16,341 nucleotides of DNA from Fidelibacterota bacterium TMED108. Lineage in GTDB: Bacteria > Fidelibacterota > Marinisomatia > Marinisomatales > TCS55. Location: NCBI GenBank assembly GCA_002172545.1, contig NHFJ01000015.1, forward strand, positions 24,631 through 40,971, in the 5' to 3' direction. Below, in pieces: positions 7,376 to 15,338 of this stretch. Each line of letters begins with the position of its first letter. Positions within the stretch are counted from its first letter, which is position 1. Under the pieces are notes generated by a model. It was not told the DNA's origin. It did not search any database and was given only the letters and a program-made list of their open reading frames with translations. The translations under genes were made by a program, and so were the position numbers.

Positions 7376-7580
7376 TTATAGAATTTAAACCATCACCGGC
7401 ACCTAAATAAAGCGGTTCTAAAAATATTTTAAATTTATTCACAATACGTTGTTTTTCTTTTGATCGAATTCATAAATTGGAGAGTAATAAAAGGCGAATA
7501 GATAAGATTTAATGATTATTTAAGTCTAATGTATATCGTACACGTTTAAGTTTAAATATTAAGTAATCAAGGAAAACTTT
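7376..7580. promoter_or_regulatory. Divergent intergenic region between selD and korA
   Basis: 205 bp of very AT-rich DNA between divergent genes, which must hold promoters for both. I could not pick convincing -35/-10 pairs. The korA side ends with an AAGGA ribosome site (7569-7573), 7 nt before the korA ATG. It contains a weak IscR-like core (GATT-N5-AGTC at 7514-7526) and three copies of TTAAGT (7520, 7546, 7559) spaced 26 and 13 bp apart. No small gene or clear terminator is visible. Confidence 0.5.
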
Positions 7581-9425
7581 ATGAGCCATGCTACTCAACA
7601 AGTTGATGAAGTTGTTATTCGATTCGCTGGTGACTCTGGAGATGGTATGCAGCTTACTGGCGGACGCTTCACGGACACAACGGCAATTGTTGGTAATGAT
7701 TTAAGTACGCTTCCAGATTTTCCTGCAGAAATTCGCGCTCCCGCTGGATCTCTTGCAGGTGTCAGCGCTTTTCAAATAAAGTTTAGTTCAAAAGATATCC
7801 ATACTCCCGGAGATACTCCTGATGTTTTGGTAGCGATGAATCCAGCGGCGCTTCAGGTTCATCAAAAAGAAGTAAAGCCTGGTGGTACAATCATATGTAA
7901 TGCTAATGCTTTTACTCCAAAAAATTTAAAACTTGCAGGCTATGAGTCCAACCCGCTTGAAGATAAAACGCTAGATGATTATTTCACTGTATATGCAATT
8001 GAAATGGGAAAAATGGTCTCGCTTGCATGTGAGGGGTTAGACCTATCCTCAAAAATTGTAGATAGATCTAAAAACCTTTATGCATTGGGACTGCTTTTCT
8101 GGATATACGATAGGCCTTTGCAACCAACAAAAGATTGGTTAGAGGTTAAATTTGGTAAAAAACCGGAACTGGTTGAAGCAAATGTTAGATCTCTTGAGGC
8201 TGGTTACAACTTCGGAGATACTACTGAAATTTTTACTACACGTTACAAGGTTGATAAAGCAAATCTTCCCCCTGGTAAATATAGAAATGTTATTGGAAAT
8301 AATGCACTTTCAATGGGGTTAGCCGCCGCAGCAGAAAAATCAAAACTAGGAATGTTTTTTGGTGGATATCCTATTACCCCGGCTAGCGATATATTGCATA
8401 CCTTGTCCGCTTGGAAGCATCTTGGTATTAAGACTTTTCAGGCAGAAGATGAAATTGCTGGAATTACTTCAGTAATAGGCGCTGCTTTCACTGGAAATCT
8501 TGGTGTAACTGCTACATCTGGTCCGGGTATAGCGCTTAAAAGCGAAGCTATGGGCTTGGCGGTTATAGCAGAATTACCTTTGGTGGTTATTAATGTTCAA
8601 AGGGGAGGTCCAAGCACTGGTCTTCCAACAAAAACGGAGCAATCCGATCTCCTTCAAGCTATGTATTGTAGAAACGGAGAGGCGCCATTACCGGTACTTG
8701 CATCTTCAACGCCAGGCGATTGTTTCTTTGCTGCGTATGAGGCTTGCAGGATAGCGGTAAAATACATGACACCAGTTGTTTTGCTAACCGATGGTTATTT
8801 AGCTAACGGTTCAGAGCCTTGGCAAATTCCTGCTTTAAAAGATTTGCCAGACTTCAAAGTAAAATTTGCAGATAAGTCTAATATTTCAGATGGTCAGTTT
8901 ATGGCATACTTAAGAAATAAAGATACGCTAGCGAGGCCCTGGGCAATTCCCGGGTCAAAAGGCCTAGAGCATCGAATAGGTGGAATTGAAAAAGAAGATG
9001 TTACTGGTAACGTAAATTATGATCCAGACAATCATCACCATATGGTTAAAACCCGCGCACAAAAAGTTGAAAATATTGCAAATGAATTCGGTCCAACAGA
9101 AATTTTTGGAAAGAAGAGTGGAGATTTGCTTATTTTGAGTTGGGGTGGAACTATGGGCGCATGTAGGTCTGCAGCTGAGGCACTTCAAGGTGAAAAACTT
9201 AAAGTTAGTCACTTGAATTTGCGCTGGATCAACCCCTTTCCAAATGATCTTGGAGAAATCTTAATTAAGTTCAAAAATATTTTAATACCAGAAATTAACA
9301 ATGGGCAGTTAATCAAAATGATTCGCGCTGAATACTTGGTTGATGCTAAAGGATTAAACCTTGTTAGGGGTAAGCCCATTAGTTCAGCTGATATTCAGGA
9401 ATCAGTAAAAAAATTAATAGGATAA
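7581..9425 (+). CDS. korA: 2-oxoglutarate/2-oxoacid:ferredoxin oxidoreductase, fused gamma-alpha subunit
   Basis: 614-residue subunit of a thiamine-dependent 2-oxoacid:acceptor oxidoreductase, which interconverts 2-oxoacid plus CoA with acyl-CoA, CO2 and reduced ferredoxin. Residues 1 to about 195 form the gamma (CoA-side) domain (VVIRFAGDSGDGMQLTGG near the start). From about 235 on is the alpha domain with GGYPITPASD (261-270; YPITPAS is the alpha-subunit signature), AEDEIAGI and ATSGPGIALKSE. This gamma-alpha order is the arrangement of bacterial KorA-type two-subunit enzymes. Translation starts at an ATG with AAGGA 7 nt upstream. korB starts right after the stop. KorA (2-oxoglutarate) rather than another oxoacid is favoured by architecture and by the downstream fumarase, but substrate cannot be proved here. 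Confidence 0.9.
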   Translation: MSHATQQVDEVVIRFAGDSGDGMQLTGGRFTDTTAIVGNDLSTLPDFPAEIRAPAGSLAGVSAFQIKFSSKDIHTPGDTPDVLVAMNPAALQVHQKEVKPGGTIICNANAFTPKNLKLAGYESNPLEDKTLDDYFTVYAIEMGKMVSLACEGLDLSSKIVDRSKNLYALGLLFWIYDRPLQPTKDWLEVKFGKKPELVEANVRSLEAGYNFGDTTEIFTTRYKVDKANLPPGKYRNVIGNNALSMGLAAAAEKSKLGMFFGGYPITPASDILHTLSAWKHLGIKTFQAEDEIAGITSVIGAAFTGNLGVTATSGPGIALKSEAMGLAVIAELPLVVINVQRGGPSTGLPTKTEQSDLLQAMYCRNGEAPLPVLASSTPGDCFFAAYEACRIAVKYMTPVVLLTDGYLANGSEPWQIPALKDLPDFKVKFADKSNISDGQFMAYLRNKDTLARPWAIPGSKGLEHRIGGIEKEDVTGNVNYDPDNHHHMVKTRAQKVENIANEFGPTEIFGKKSGDLLILSWGGTMGACRSAAEALQGEKLKVSHLNLRWINPFPNDLGEILIKFKNILIPEINNGQLIKMIRAEYLVDAKGLNLVRGKPISSADIQESVKKLIG

Positions 9426-10445
9426 ATGATGTCAAATACTAAAGAAACAACCTACACAAGAAAAGATTTTACCTCTGATCAGGCAGTGCGTTGGTGCCCT
9501 GGTTGTGGTGATTATTCTATTTTAGCTCAAACCCAAAAAGTATTCCCGGACCTTGGTAGAAAAAAAGAAGACTTTGTTTTTGTTTCTGGGATAGGTTGCT
9601 CAAGTCGCTTTCCTTACTATATGGATACGTTTGGATTTCATACCATTCATGGAAGGGCGCCTGCCGTAGCAAGCGGTGTCAAGTTAGCAAATCCGGACCT
9701 TTCTGTTTGGGTTGTTACCGGTGATGGAGATGCACTCTCTATCGGAGGAAATCATACTATCCATATGCTTAGAAGAAATATTGATCTCAATGTAATGTTA
9801 TTTAATAATCGTATTTATGGATTAACTAAAGGCCAATATTCTCCAACATCAGAAGTTGGTAAAGTTACAAAATCTACCCCAATGGGTTCTTTAGATGCTC
9901 CTTTTAATCCTCTGTCTCTAGCGCTTGGCGCAGGAGCTACTTTTGTTTCTCGAACTTTAGATAAAGAATCAAAGCATATGCAGGATATAATTACCCAATC
10001 GTATAAACATAGAGGAACTTCATTTATTGAGATTTATCAAAATTGTAATATTTTCAATGACGGCGCTTTTTCATCCTTAACAGATCGCGATACAAAGTCT
10101 GATACTGTTTTATTGCTGGAGGATGGCCAGCCTATGGTTTTTGGCGCTGAAAAGAATAAAGCAATCAGGCTCGATGGAAATGTTCCTAAGGTTTTTGAGA
10201 TTGGAGATAAACTAACTATTGATGATGCATTGGTTCACGATAAAAAAGATTATGTAATTGCATCTTTATTGGCGAATATGACATATAATCCTGATTTCCC
10301 AGAGCCACTAGGGGTTTTTTATGCAATCGATATGCCAACCTATGAAGATTTAATGGTTGATCAGATCGAAGATGCTATTAAAAAGAAGCCAAAAGGCTCT
10401 GTTCAGCAATTGTTAGATTCGGGTGATAATTGGGTAGTTAAGTAG
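9426..10445 (+). CDS. korB: 2-oxoglutarate/2-oxoacid:ferredoxin oxidoreductase beta subunit
   Basis: 339-residue beta subunit that binds thiamine diphosphate and a [4Fe-4S] cluster. The TPP motif is TGDGDALSIGGNH (98-110), ending in NNRIYGLTKGQ (127-137). Cys24 and Cys27 (WCPGCGDY), Cys58 (GIGCSS) and Cys207 (YQNCNIF) reproduce the four-cysteine cluster pattern of the family. Two tandem ATGs follow the korA stop: 9426 abuts it directly and 9429 is one codon later. AGGA at 9419-9422 gives a better 6-nt spacer to 9429, so the true protein may be one residue shorter. No ferredoxin gene lies beside it. The cluster makes it a likely client of the SUF system encoded across the intergenic region. 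Confidence 0.91.
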   Translation: MMSNTKETTYTRKDFTSDQAVRWCPGCGDYSILAQTQKVFPDLGRKKEDFVFVSGIGCSSRFPYYMDTFGFHTIHGRAPAVASGVKLANPDLSVWVVTGDGDALSIGGNHTIHMLRRNIDLNVMLFNNRIYGLTKGQYSPTSEVGKVTKSTPMGSLDAPFNPLSLALGAGATFVSRTLDKESKHMQDIITQSYKHRGTSFIEIYQNCNIFNDGAFSSLTDRDTKSDTVLLLEDGQPMVFGAEKNKAIRLDGNVPKVFEIGDKLTIDDALVHDKKDYVIASLLANMTYNPDFPEPLGVFYAIDMPTYEDLMVDQIEDAIKKKPKGSVQQLLDSGDNWVVK

Positions 10446-10454
10446 AAAGAAATC

Positions 10455-11849
10455 TTGGAATACCGAAAAGAAAAAGACAGTCTTGGTGAAATCAATGTTC
10501 CAACTAAAAAATATTATGGAGCTCAAACCCAACGTTCTTTAGAGAATTTTAAAATTGGCTCTGAACGTTTTCAAAGAGAGCTAATTAGAGCCTATGGAAT
10601 TTTAAAAAAAGCTGCAGCCATAGCCAATGAATCTGCGGGAAGATTAGACTCTAAAATTTCTAAAGCTATTATCCAATCTGCTAGCGAAGTCATAGAGGGT
10701 AAGCTCGATGACCATTTTCCCCTGGTTGTATGGCAAACGGGATCTGGAACGCAGTCAAATATGAACTTTAATGAGGTAATTGCTAATCGCGCAATTGAGA
10801 CATTAGGTGGTCAAATTGGAAGCAAGGACCCTGTTCATCCAAACGACCACGTTAACATGTCGCAATCAACAAATGATACATTCCCATCCGCAATTAATAT
10901 TGCCACAGTTGATATGGTTTCTAATAACCTAATACCAGCACTAAGAAAGCTTTACTCGTCTTTTGATAAAAAGGCTAATGATTTTGATTCAATAATTAAG
11001 CTTGGCAGAACCCATTTACAAGACGCTACGCCGCTTAGCCTGGGCCAAGAATTTTCAGGATACGCTTCAGCGCTTAAACATAATATTGAAAGAATAGAGT
11101 CATCATTAGGTCTTTGCTTGGAACTACCAATGGGTGGAACTGCGGTTGGAACCGGCATTAATTCTTTTGAGGGTTTTGCAGAATCTGCAGCAGAAAATAT
11201 AGCTAAGTTGACTGGACTGCCTTTTAAGACTGCTGCAAATAAGTTTGAAGCACTTGCTGCGCAGGATTGCATTGTGGAGCTATCTGGATCATTAAAAACG
11301 CTAGCTGTTTCCCTGTTTAAAATTGCAAATGATATTAGGTGGCTTGCCAGCGGTCCCCGATCAGGAATTGGTGAAATTATCATTCCATCGAATGAGCCAG
11401 GATCCTCGATTATGCCTGGAAAAGTTAATCCAACACAGTGTGAGGCTATGACAATGGTATGTACTCAAGTTATGGGTAATGATCTTACAATATCAATGGC
11501 TGGGGCTGGTGGAAATTTTGAATTAAATGTTTATAGACCGGTAATTGCATATAATATTGTTCAATCGATTCGACTTTTAAATGATGCCTGTGACTCATTT
11601 CGCATCAACTGTGTGGATGGAATTATCCCGCATAAAGAAAAAATTAAATCAAATCTCTATAATTCGCTTATGCTTGTCACAGCTTTAAATCCACATATTG
11701 GATACGACAAAGCGGCCAAGGTTGCAAAAAAAGCGCATGAAGAAAACACGTCGCTTAGAGAAGCAATCGTTGATTTAGGCTACATGTCCGGAGAAGACTT
11801 TGATAAATTAGTTGATCCTAGAAAAATGACAAAACCCTCTAAAAAATAG
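10455..11849 (+). CDS. fumC: Class II fumarate hydratase (fumarase C)
   Basis: 464-residue class II fumarase catalysing fumarate plus water to malate in the TCA cycle or its reverse; it has no Fe-S cluster, unlike class I. Motifs are [13 protein letters not shown] (96-108), [14 protein letters not shown] (128-141), [10 protein letters not shown] with His187, and the superfamily signature [11 protein letters not shown] (316-326) with the catalytic loop serine. Length matches E. coli FumC (467). The start is a TTG at 10455, giving [16 protein letters not shown], which aligns with the usual N-terminus; no ATG is available upstream in frame. It lies 9 nt after the korB TAG and in the same reading frame, probably in one operon with korAB. 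Confidence 0.95.
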   Translation: MEYRKEKDSLGEINVPTKKYYGAQTQRSLENFKIGSERFQRELIRAYGILKKAAAIANESAGRLDSKISKAIIQSASEVIEGKLDDHFPLVVWQTGSGTQSNMNFNEVIANRAIETLGGQIGSKDPVHPNDHVNMSQSTNDTFPSAINIATVDMVSNNLIPALRKLYSSFDKKANDFDSIIKLGRTHLQDATPLSLGQEFSGYASALKHNIERIESSLGLCLELPMGGTAVGTGINSFEGFAESAAENIAKLTGLPFKTAANKFEALAAQDCIVELSGSLKTLAVSLFKIANDIRWLASGPRSGIGEIIIPSNEPGSSIMPGKVNPTQCEAMTMVCTQVMGNDLTISMAGAGGNFELNVYRPVIAYNIVQSIRLLNDACDSFRINCVDGIIPHKEKIKSNLYNSLMLVTALNPHIGYDKAAKVAKKAHEENTSLREAIVDLGYMSGEDFDKLVDPRKMTKPSKK

Positions 11850-11928
11850 TTTTTGATTATTATCAAGCAACGATCAATTAACATATTTTATTTCACTTTT
11901 TTTAAAACTTTAGCAGCAAATTAAAACT

Positions 11929-14052
11929 ATGATCTCTTTTGAGCTTATATTAAAATATTTAAAGTCAGCTATTCTTCTATCAATATTGGGAGCAATAAGC
12001 GTAATTGTATTTATTTTTTATTTAGCGCAAAATCTTCCATCTTTAGATCAGCTTGAAAACTATGATCCAGATTTAATTACTAGAATATATTCATCCGATG
12101 GAGAGATACTTGATGAGCTATTTTTTGAAAAAAGGATTTTTGTAAGCCTAGATCAAATCCCAAACAATATGAAAAATGCTGTCATAGCATCAGAAGACAG
12201 AAGGTTTTATAATCATTGGGGTATCGACTCAAAAAGCATTTTAAGAGCAATTATTGTAAATATTATTAACCTTGGATACGAGCAAGGATTTAGTTCGCTT
12301 ACTCAACAAGTCGCACGCACATTGTATGATACTATTGGTTTTAAAAAAACTATTACTCGAAAAATAAAAGAAATTATTACCGCTATTCAAATAGAGAGAA
12401 CTTATACGAAAGACGAAATTCTTGAAATGTACTTGAATAACGTTCATTTTGGACACGGGACTTACGGTGTTCAGGTTGCTGCAAAAAGATATTTTAAAAA
12501 AGATGTTTCTTTATTGACCTTAGGTGAGAGTGCAATGCTTGTTGGAATCTTACCAGCTCCTGCCAGGTTTTCACCAATTACACATCCTGAGCGAGCGCAT
12601 TATAAAAGAAATATTGTGTTGCGAGTAATGCGCGATGAAAAGTTCATAAACAAAGACATGTTTCTTGAGGCGCGTGCTATTGAAAGAGAAAATATAACAA
12701 TTAATCAAGCTAAGGGGGTTGCACCTTATTTTACTGAATACGTCAGAAGAACAATGGAAAAAGAAGATGATAGGCTTGGTGTTAATATTTATAGAGATGG
12801 ACTAAAAATTTACACGACACTAGACTCACGAATACAGCATGTTGCTGAAGAATCATTGATCAAGGTAATTAAACAAAATCAAGACAAACTAAATAAAAGA
12901 CTATTTAACAATGAAGAAGAGTTTTCGCAGCTAGCATATCTTGGGATTTTCCCAGAAGACACAGTTAAAATGATGATGCAAGGTGATTCGGCCCTATATA
13001 AAGATTTGCGAAATAAATTATTGGTTCAAGGTGCGATGGTGGCTCTTGATCCAAATTCTGGTGCAATCTTAGCTATGGTAGGAGGGCGACCTGATTACCA
13101 TGATCAGTATAATAGAGCAGTGCAGGCTCAAAGACAACCGGGCTCGGTATTTAAACCTATTGTATATACTACAGCTATCGATAACGGGTATCCTGTAACC
13201 AAGCAACTTTTAAATCAGCCTTTGGTTTTGAGGGTTCTAAATGCAGAGGGTGAATGGGAGAAATGGATGCCACGAAATTATGATGGTTCTACCAGCGGAC
13301 TAACTTCTCTGAGGGAAGGCATAAGGAGATCTGTAAATCTGATTGCTGTAAGAGTAGTAAAAGAATTGGTCCCTGCTTCTGAAATTAAATCCACTGCAAA
13401 AAGAATGGGGATTACTACTGACATTAGAGCTGTTGATGCTATAGCTCTTGGAACATCAGAGGTGTACTTATTGGACATGGTAAATGCGTACTCAGCATTT
13501 TCAAACAGAGGACTTCTTAATCAGCCTTTCGGGATAACACGAGTAGAAGATCGATATGGAAATGTTATAAAAGAGTATTTTCCTATACGTGAAGAAGTTT
13601 TGAGGGAGGAGTCAGCTTATGTTATGACATCAATGCTCCAAACAGTCCTTGACAAAGGAACAGGTGGAAGTGCGCGCTGGAAATATAATTTTTACCATCC
13701 CGCTGGAGGTAAAACTGGAACAACTCAAAATTGGACAGATGCATGGTTTGTTGGTTTTTCTAAGCAAATCGCTGCAGGTGTATGGATGGGGGTTGATGAT
13801 CCCAGGGTAAGTCTTGGTGAAGGCCAAGATGGCTCTAGAGCAGCACTTCCCGCATGGGCAAGTTTTATGTCAGCTGCCCATGATACGCTAGGATTAAAAC
13901 GTCAAAAATTTCAGCGACCTGATGGAGTAGTTGACTTTACGATTTGTTCTACATCCAAAGATAGGCCAACAAATTTATGTTCAGTGGAGACAGAGATATT
14001 TATAAAGGGGACCGAGCCGTCGCAAATTTGTAAAGTTCATCGAATGAATTAG
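11929..14052 (+). CDS. mrcA: Class A penicillin-binding protein (PBP1A type)
   Basis: 707-residue bifunctional peptidoglycan synthase. One N-terminal membrane anchor (about 12-34) leads to a GT51 glycosyltransferase (about 50-230) with the catalytic Glu89 in ASEDRRFYNHWGID, SSLTQQVAR and the RKIKEI/EILEMYLN region. The transpeptidase follows, with Ser406 of SVFK (406-409), SVN (468-470) and KTGT (595-598). It is shorter than E. coli PBP1A (850). The tail after the transpeptidase carries three cysteines (673, 684, 701), a pattern I recall from PBP1A proteins of several non-proteobacterial groups. The gene begins 79 nt after fumC without an obvious ribosome site, so it may have its own promoter. 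Its stop overlaps that of the convergent phosphorylase gene. Confidence 0.95.
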   Translation: MISFELILKYLKSAILLSILGAISVIVFIFYLAQNLPSLDQLENYDPDLITRIYSSDGEILDELFFEKRIFVSLDQIPNNMKNAVIASEDRRFYNHWGIDSKSILRAIIVNIINLGYEQGFSSLTQQVARTLYDTIGFKKTITRKIKEIITAIQIERTYTKDEILEMYLNNVHFGHGTYGVQVAAKRYFKKDVSLLTLGESAMLVGILPAPARFSPITHPERAHYKRNIVLRVMRDEKFINKDMFLEARAIERENITINQAKGVAPYFTEYVRRTMEKEDDRLGVNIYRDGLKIYTTLDSRIQHVAEESLIKVIKQNQDKLNKRLFNNEEEFSQLAYLGIFPEDTVKMMMQGDSALYKDLRNKLLVQGAMVALDPNSGAILAMVGGRPDYHDQYNRAVQAQRQPGSVFKPIVYTTAIDNGYPVTKQLLNQPLVLRVLNAEGEWEKWMPRNYDGSTSGLTSLREGIRRSVNLIAVRVVKELVPASEIKSTAKRMGITTDIRAVDAIALGTSEVYLLDMVNAYSAFSNRGLLNQPFGITRVEDRYGNVIKEYFPIREEVLREESAYVMTSMLQTVLDKGTGGSARWKYNFYHPAGGKTGTTQNWTDAWFVGFSKQIAAGVWMGVDDPRVSLGEGQDGSRAALPAWASFMSAAHDTLGLKRQKFQRPDGVVDFTICSTSKDRPTNLCSVETEIFIKGTEPSQICKVHRMN

Positions 14053-15338
14053 TCCTGATATATCAAATCAGGAGATTTTACTTTTTCATCGGATAGCTGA
14101 AAAGTTTTTATCAGCTTTGAATGTGCATCATTAAGTTTGTCATTATCTGAATTAAAGCAGCTCATTATTCGATCACCTTCTTCTATGTAATCACCAACTT
14201 TTGCATTGAATTTGATTCCTGCTGTATTATCCAATTTATCGGACTTAATTTTTCTGCCGCATCCCATTTCAACCGCGGCCCATCCCACAGCTATCGTATC
14301 AAAAGACTTTAAATAGCCATCTTTTTTCGATGTGATTTCTTTTGAAAATATAGGTGCATTTAATTCGCCCGCCTTTTTAATTATACCATCTTGATTTGAA
14401 ACCATTTCTTCAAATTTTTCAAATGCCATTCCGTTATTAATAGATTTTTTTTGTATTTCAGTTGCTTCTAGAGTTGTTTCTACTATACCCGCTTCAATGA
14501 TTAATTTGCTTCCAAGTTCAAAAATAACCCTCATTAAATCCTCAGATCCATTCCCTTTAAGAGCGTGAATAGATTCCTCGATCTCGCACCACATGCCAGC
14601 CGTTTTTCCTAAAGGCTGATCCATATTTGAATACACTACTTTTGTTGAAACGTTAAATTGTTCCCCAATAAATTTTAACATTGTTCCAAGTTTTTTTCCT
14701 TGCGAGAGAGAACGCATAAAAGCGCCATTTCCAATTTTAATATCGAGAACTAATCCATCAATACCTTCAGATATCTTTTTACTCATAATAGATCCACAGA
14801 TCAAAGGAATTGAATCAATTGTACCAGTTATGTCTCTAAGAGCGTATATTTTTTTATCGGCAGGACAGATCGATTCAGTTTGCGACATTATACAAACACC
14901 TGATCGTTCTACATTATTTTTAAAATCTGCAATAGTGAGGTTTGTATTGAAACCAGGTATTGTTTCCAGTTTATCAATAGTTCCTCCAGTATGCCCCAGA
15001 CTACGACCTGCAAGCATAGGAACAGCAATTCCCAATGAAGCCAGAATAGGTCCGAGGATTATCGAAACTTTATCCCCAACACCGCCTGTTGAATGCTTGT
15101 CTGCTACGAATGAGTTAAGGCCTGAGAAATCAATGGTTTCCCCAGAATTAATCATAATACGTGTTAGAGAAACAATCTCATCTTTAACCATGCCATTTTG
15201 ATGAACGGATTTTAAAAAGTCAGTCATAATACTATCGTTGATAGTATTATCAACATAGGACATAATAATAAATTCAAGCTCAGCACTCGTCAATGGACAC
15301 CCGCTAAGTTTTTTATTGATTATTTTTTTGACGTCCAC
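14049..15338 (-). CDS. deoA: Pyrimidine-nucleoside / thymidine phosphorylase
   Basis: 429-residue nucleoside phosphorylase family II enzyme that splits thymidine, and possibly uridine, with phosphate into base and (deoxy)ribose-1-phosphate in nucleoside salvage. Signatures are VADKHSTGGVGDKVSI (78-92), GRSLGHTGGTIDKLE (111-125, phosphate and pyrimidine site), ALRDITGTIDSIPLICGSIMSKK, and LDIKIGNGAFM. Length fits DeoA and Pdp (about 430-440). Thymidine-only versus broad pyrimidine specificity cannot be decided by eye. The start is a GTG at 15338, inside the 3' end of the upstream permease gene (26-nt overlap) and without a visible Shine-Dalgarno, so translation is probably coupled. Its 3' end overlaps the convergent PBP gene by 4 nt. 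Confidence 0.93.
   Translation of the reverse strand: MDVKKIINKKLSGCPLTSAELEFIIMSYVDNTINDSIMTDFLKSVHQNGMVKDEIVSLTRIMINSGETIDFSGLNSFVADKHSTGGVGDKVSIILGPILASLGIAVPMLAGRSLGHTGGTIDKLETIPGFNTNLTIADFKNNVERSGVCIMSQTESICPADKKIYALRDITGTIDSIPLICGSIMSKKISEGIDGLVLDIKIGNGAFMRSLSQGKKLGTMLKFIGEQFNVSTKVVYSNMDQPLGKTAGMWCEIEESIHALKGNGSEDLMRVIFELGSKLIIEAGIVETTLEATEIQKKSINNGMAFEKFEEMVSNQDGIIKKAGELNAPIFSKEITSKKDGYLKSFDTIAVGWAAVEMGCGRKIKSDKLDNTAGIKFNAKVGDYIEEGDRIMSCFNSDNDKLNDAHSKLIKTFQLSDEKVKSPDLIYQD
14053..14080 (+). terminator. Possible terminator of the PBP gene inside the deoA 3' end
   Basis: Immediately after the PBP stop the plus strand has a 7-bp perfect hairpin, TCCTGAT / ATCAGGA (14053-14059 with 14067-14073, 7-nt loop), followed by the T-rich GATTTTACTTTTTC. 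The T run is interrupted and the stem only moderately GC-rich, so termination may be partial. The same bases code for the last residues of DeoA on the other strand. Confidence 0.4.

Noticed and set aside
7530..7542. TGTA...TACA imperfect palindrome before korA as an operator
   Set aside because: Only four matching bases per arm; this is expected by chance in this composition.
11850..11928. Terminator between fumC and the PBP gene (TTGAT-TATT-ATCAA at 11853-11866)
   Set aside because: The stem is only 5 AT-rich base pairs and is not followed by a T run, so it cannot be distinguished from chance in AT-rich DNA.
14830..15201. 123-aa plus-strand ORF opposite deoA, and similar long antisense ORFs such as 10952-11383 opposite fumC
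   Set aside because: They are shadows of strongly conserved enzymes on the other strand, with no family features of their own.
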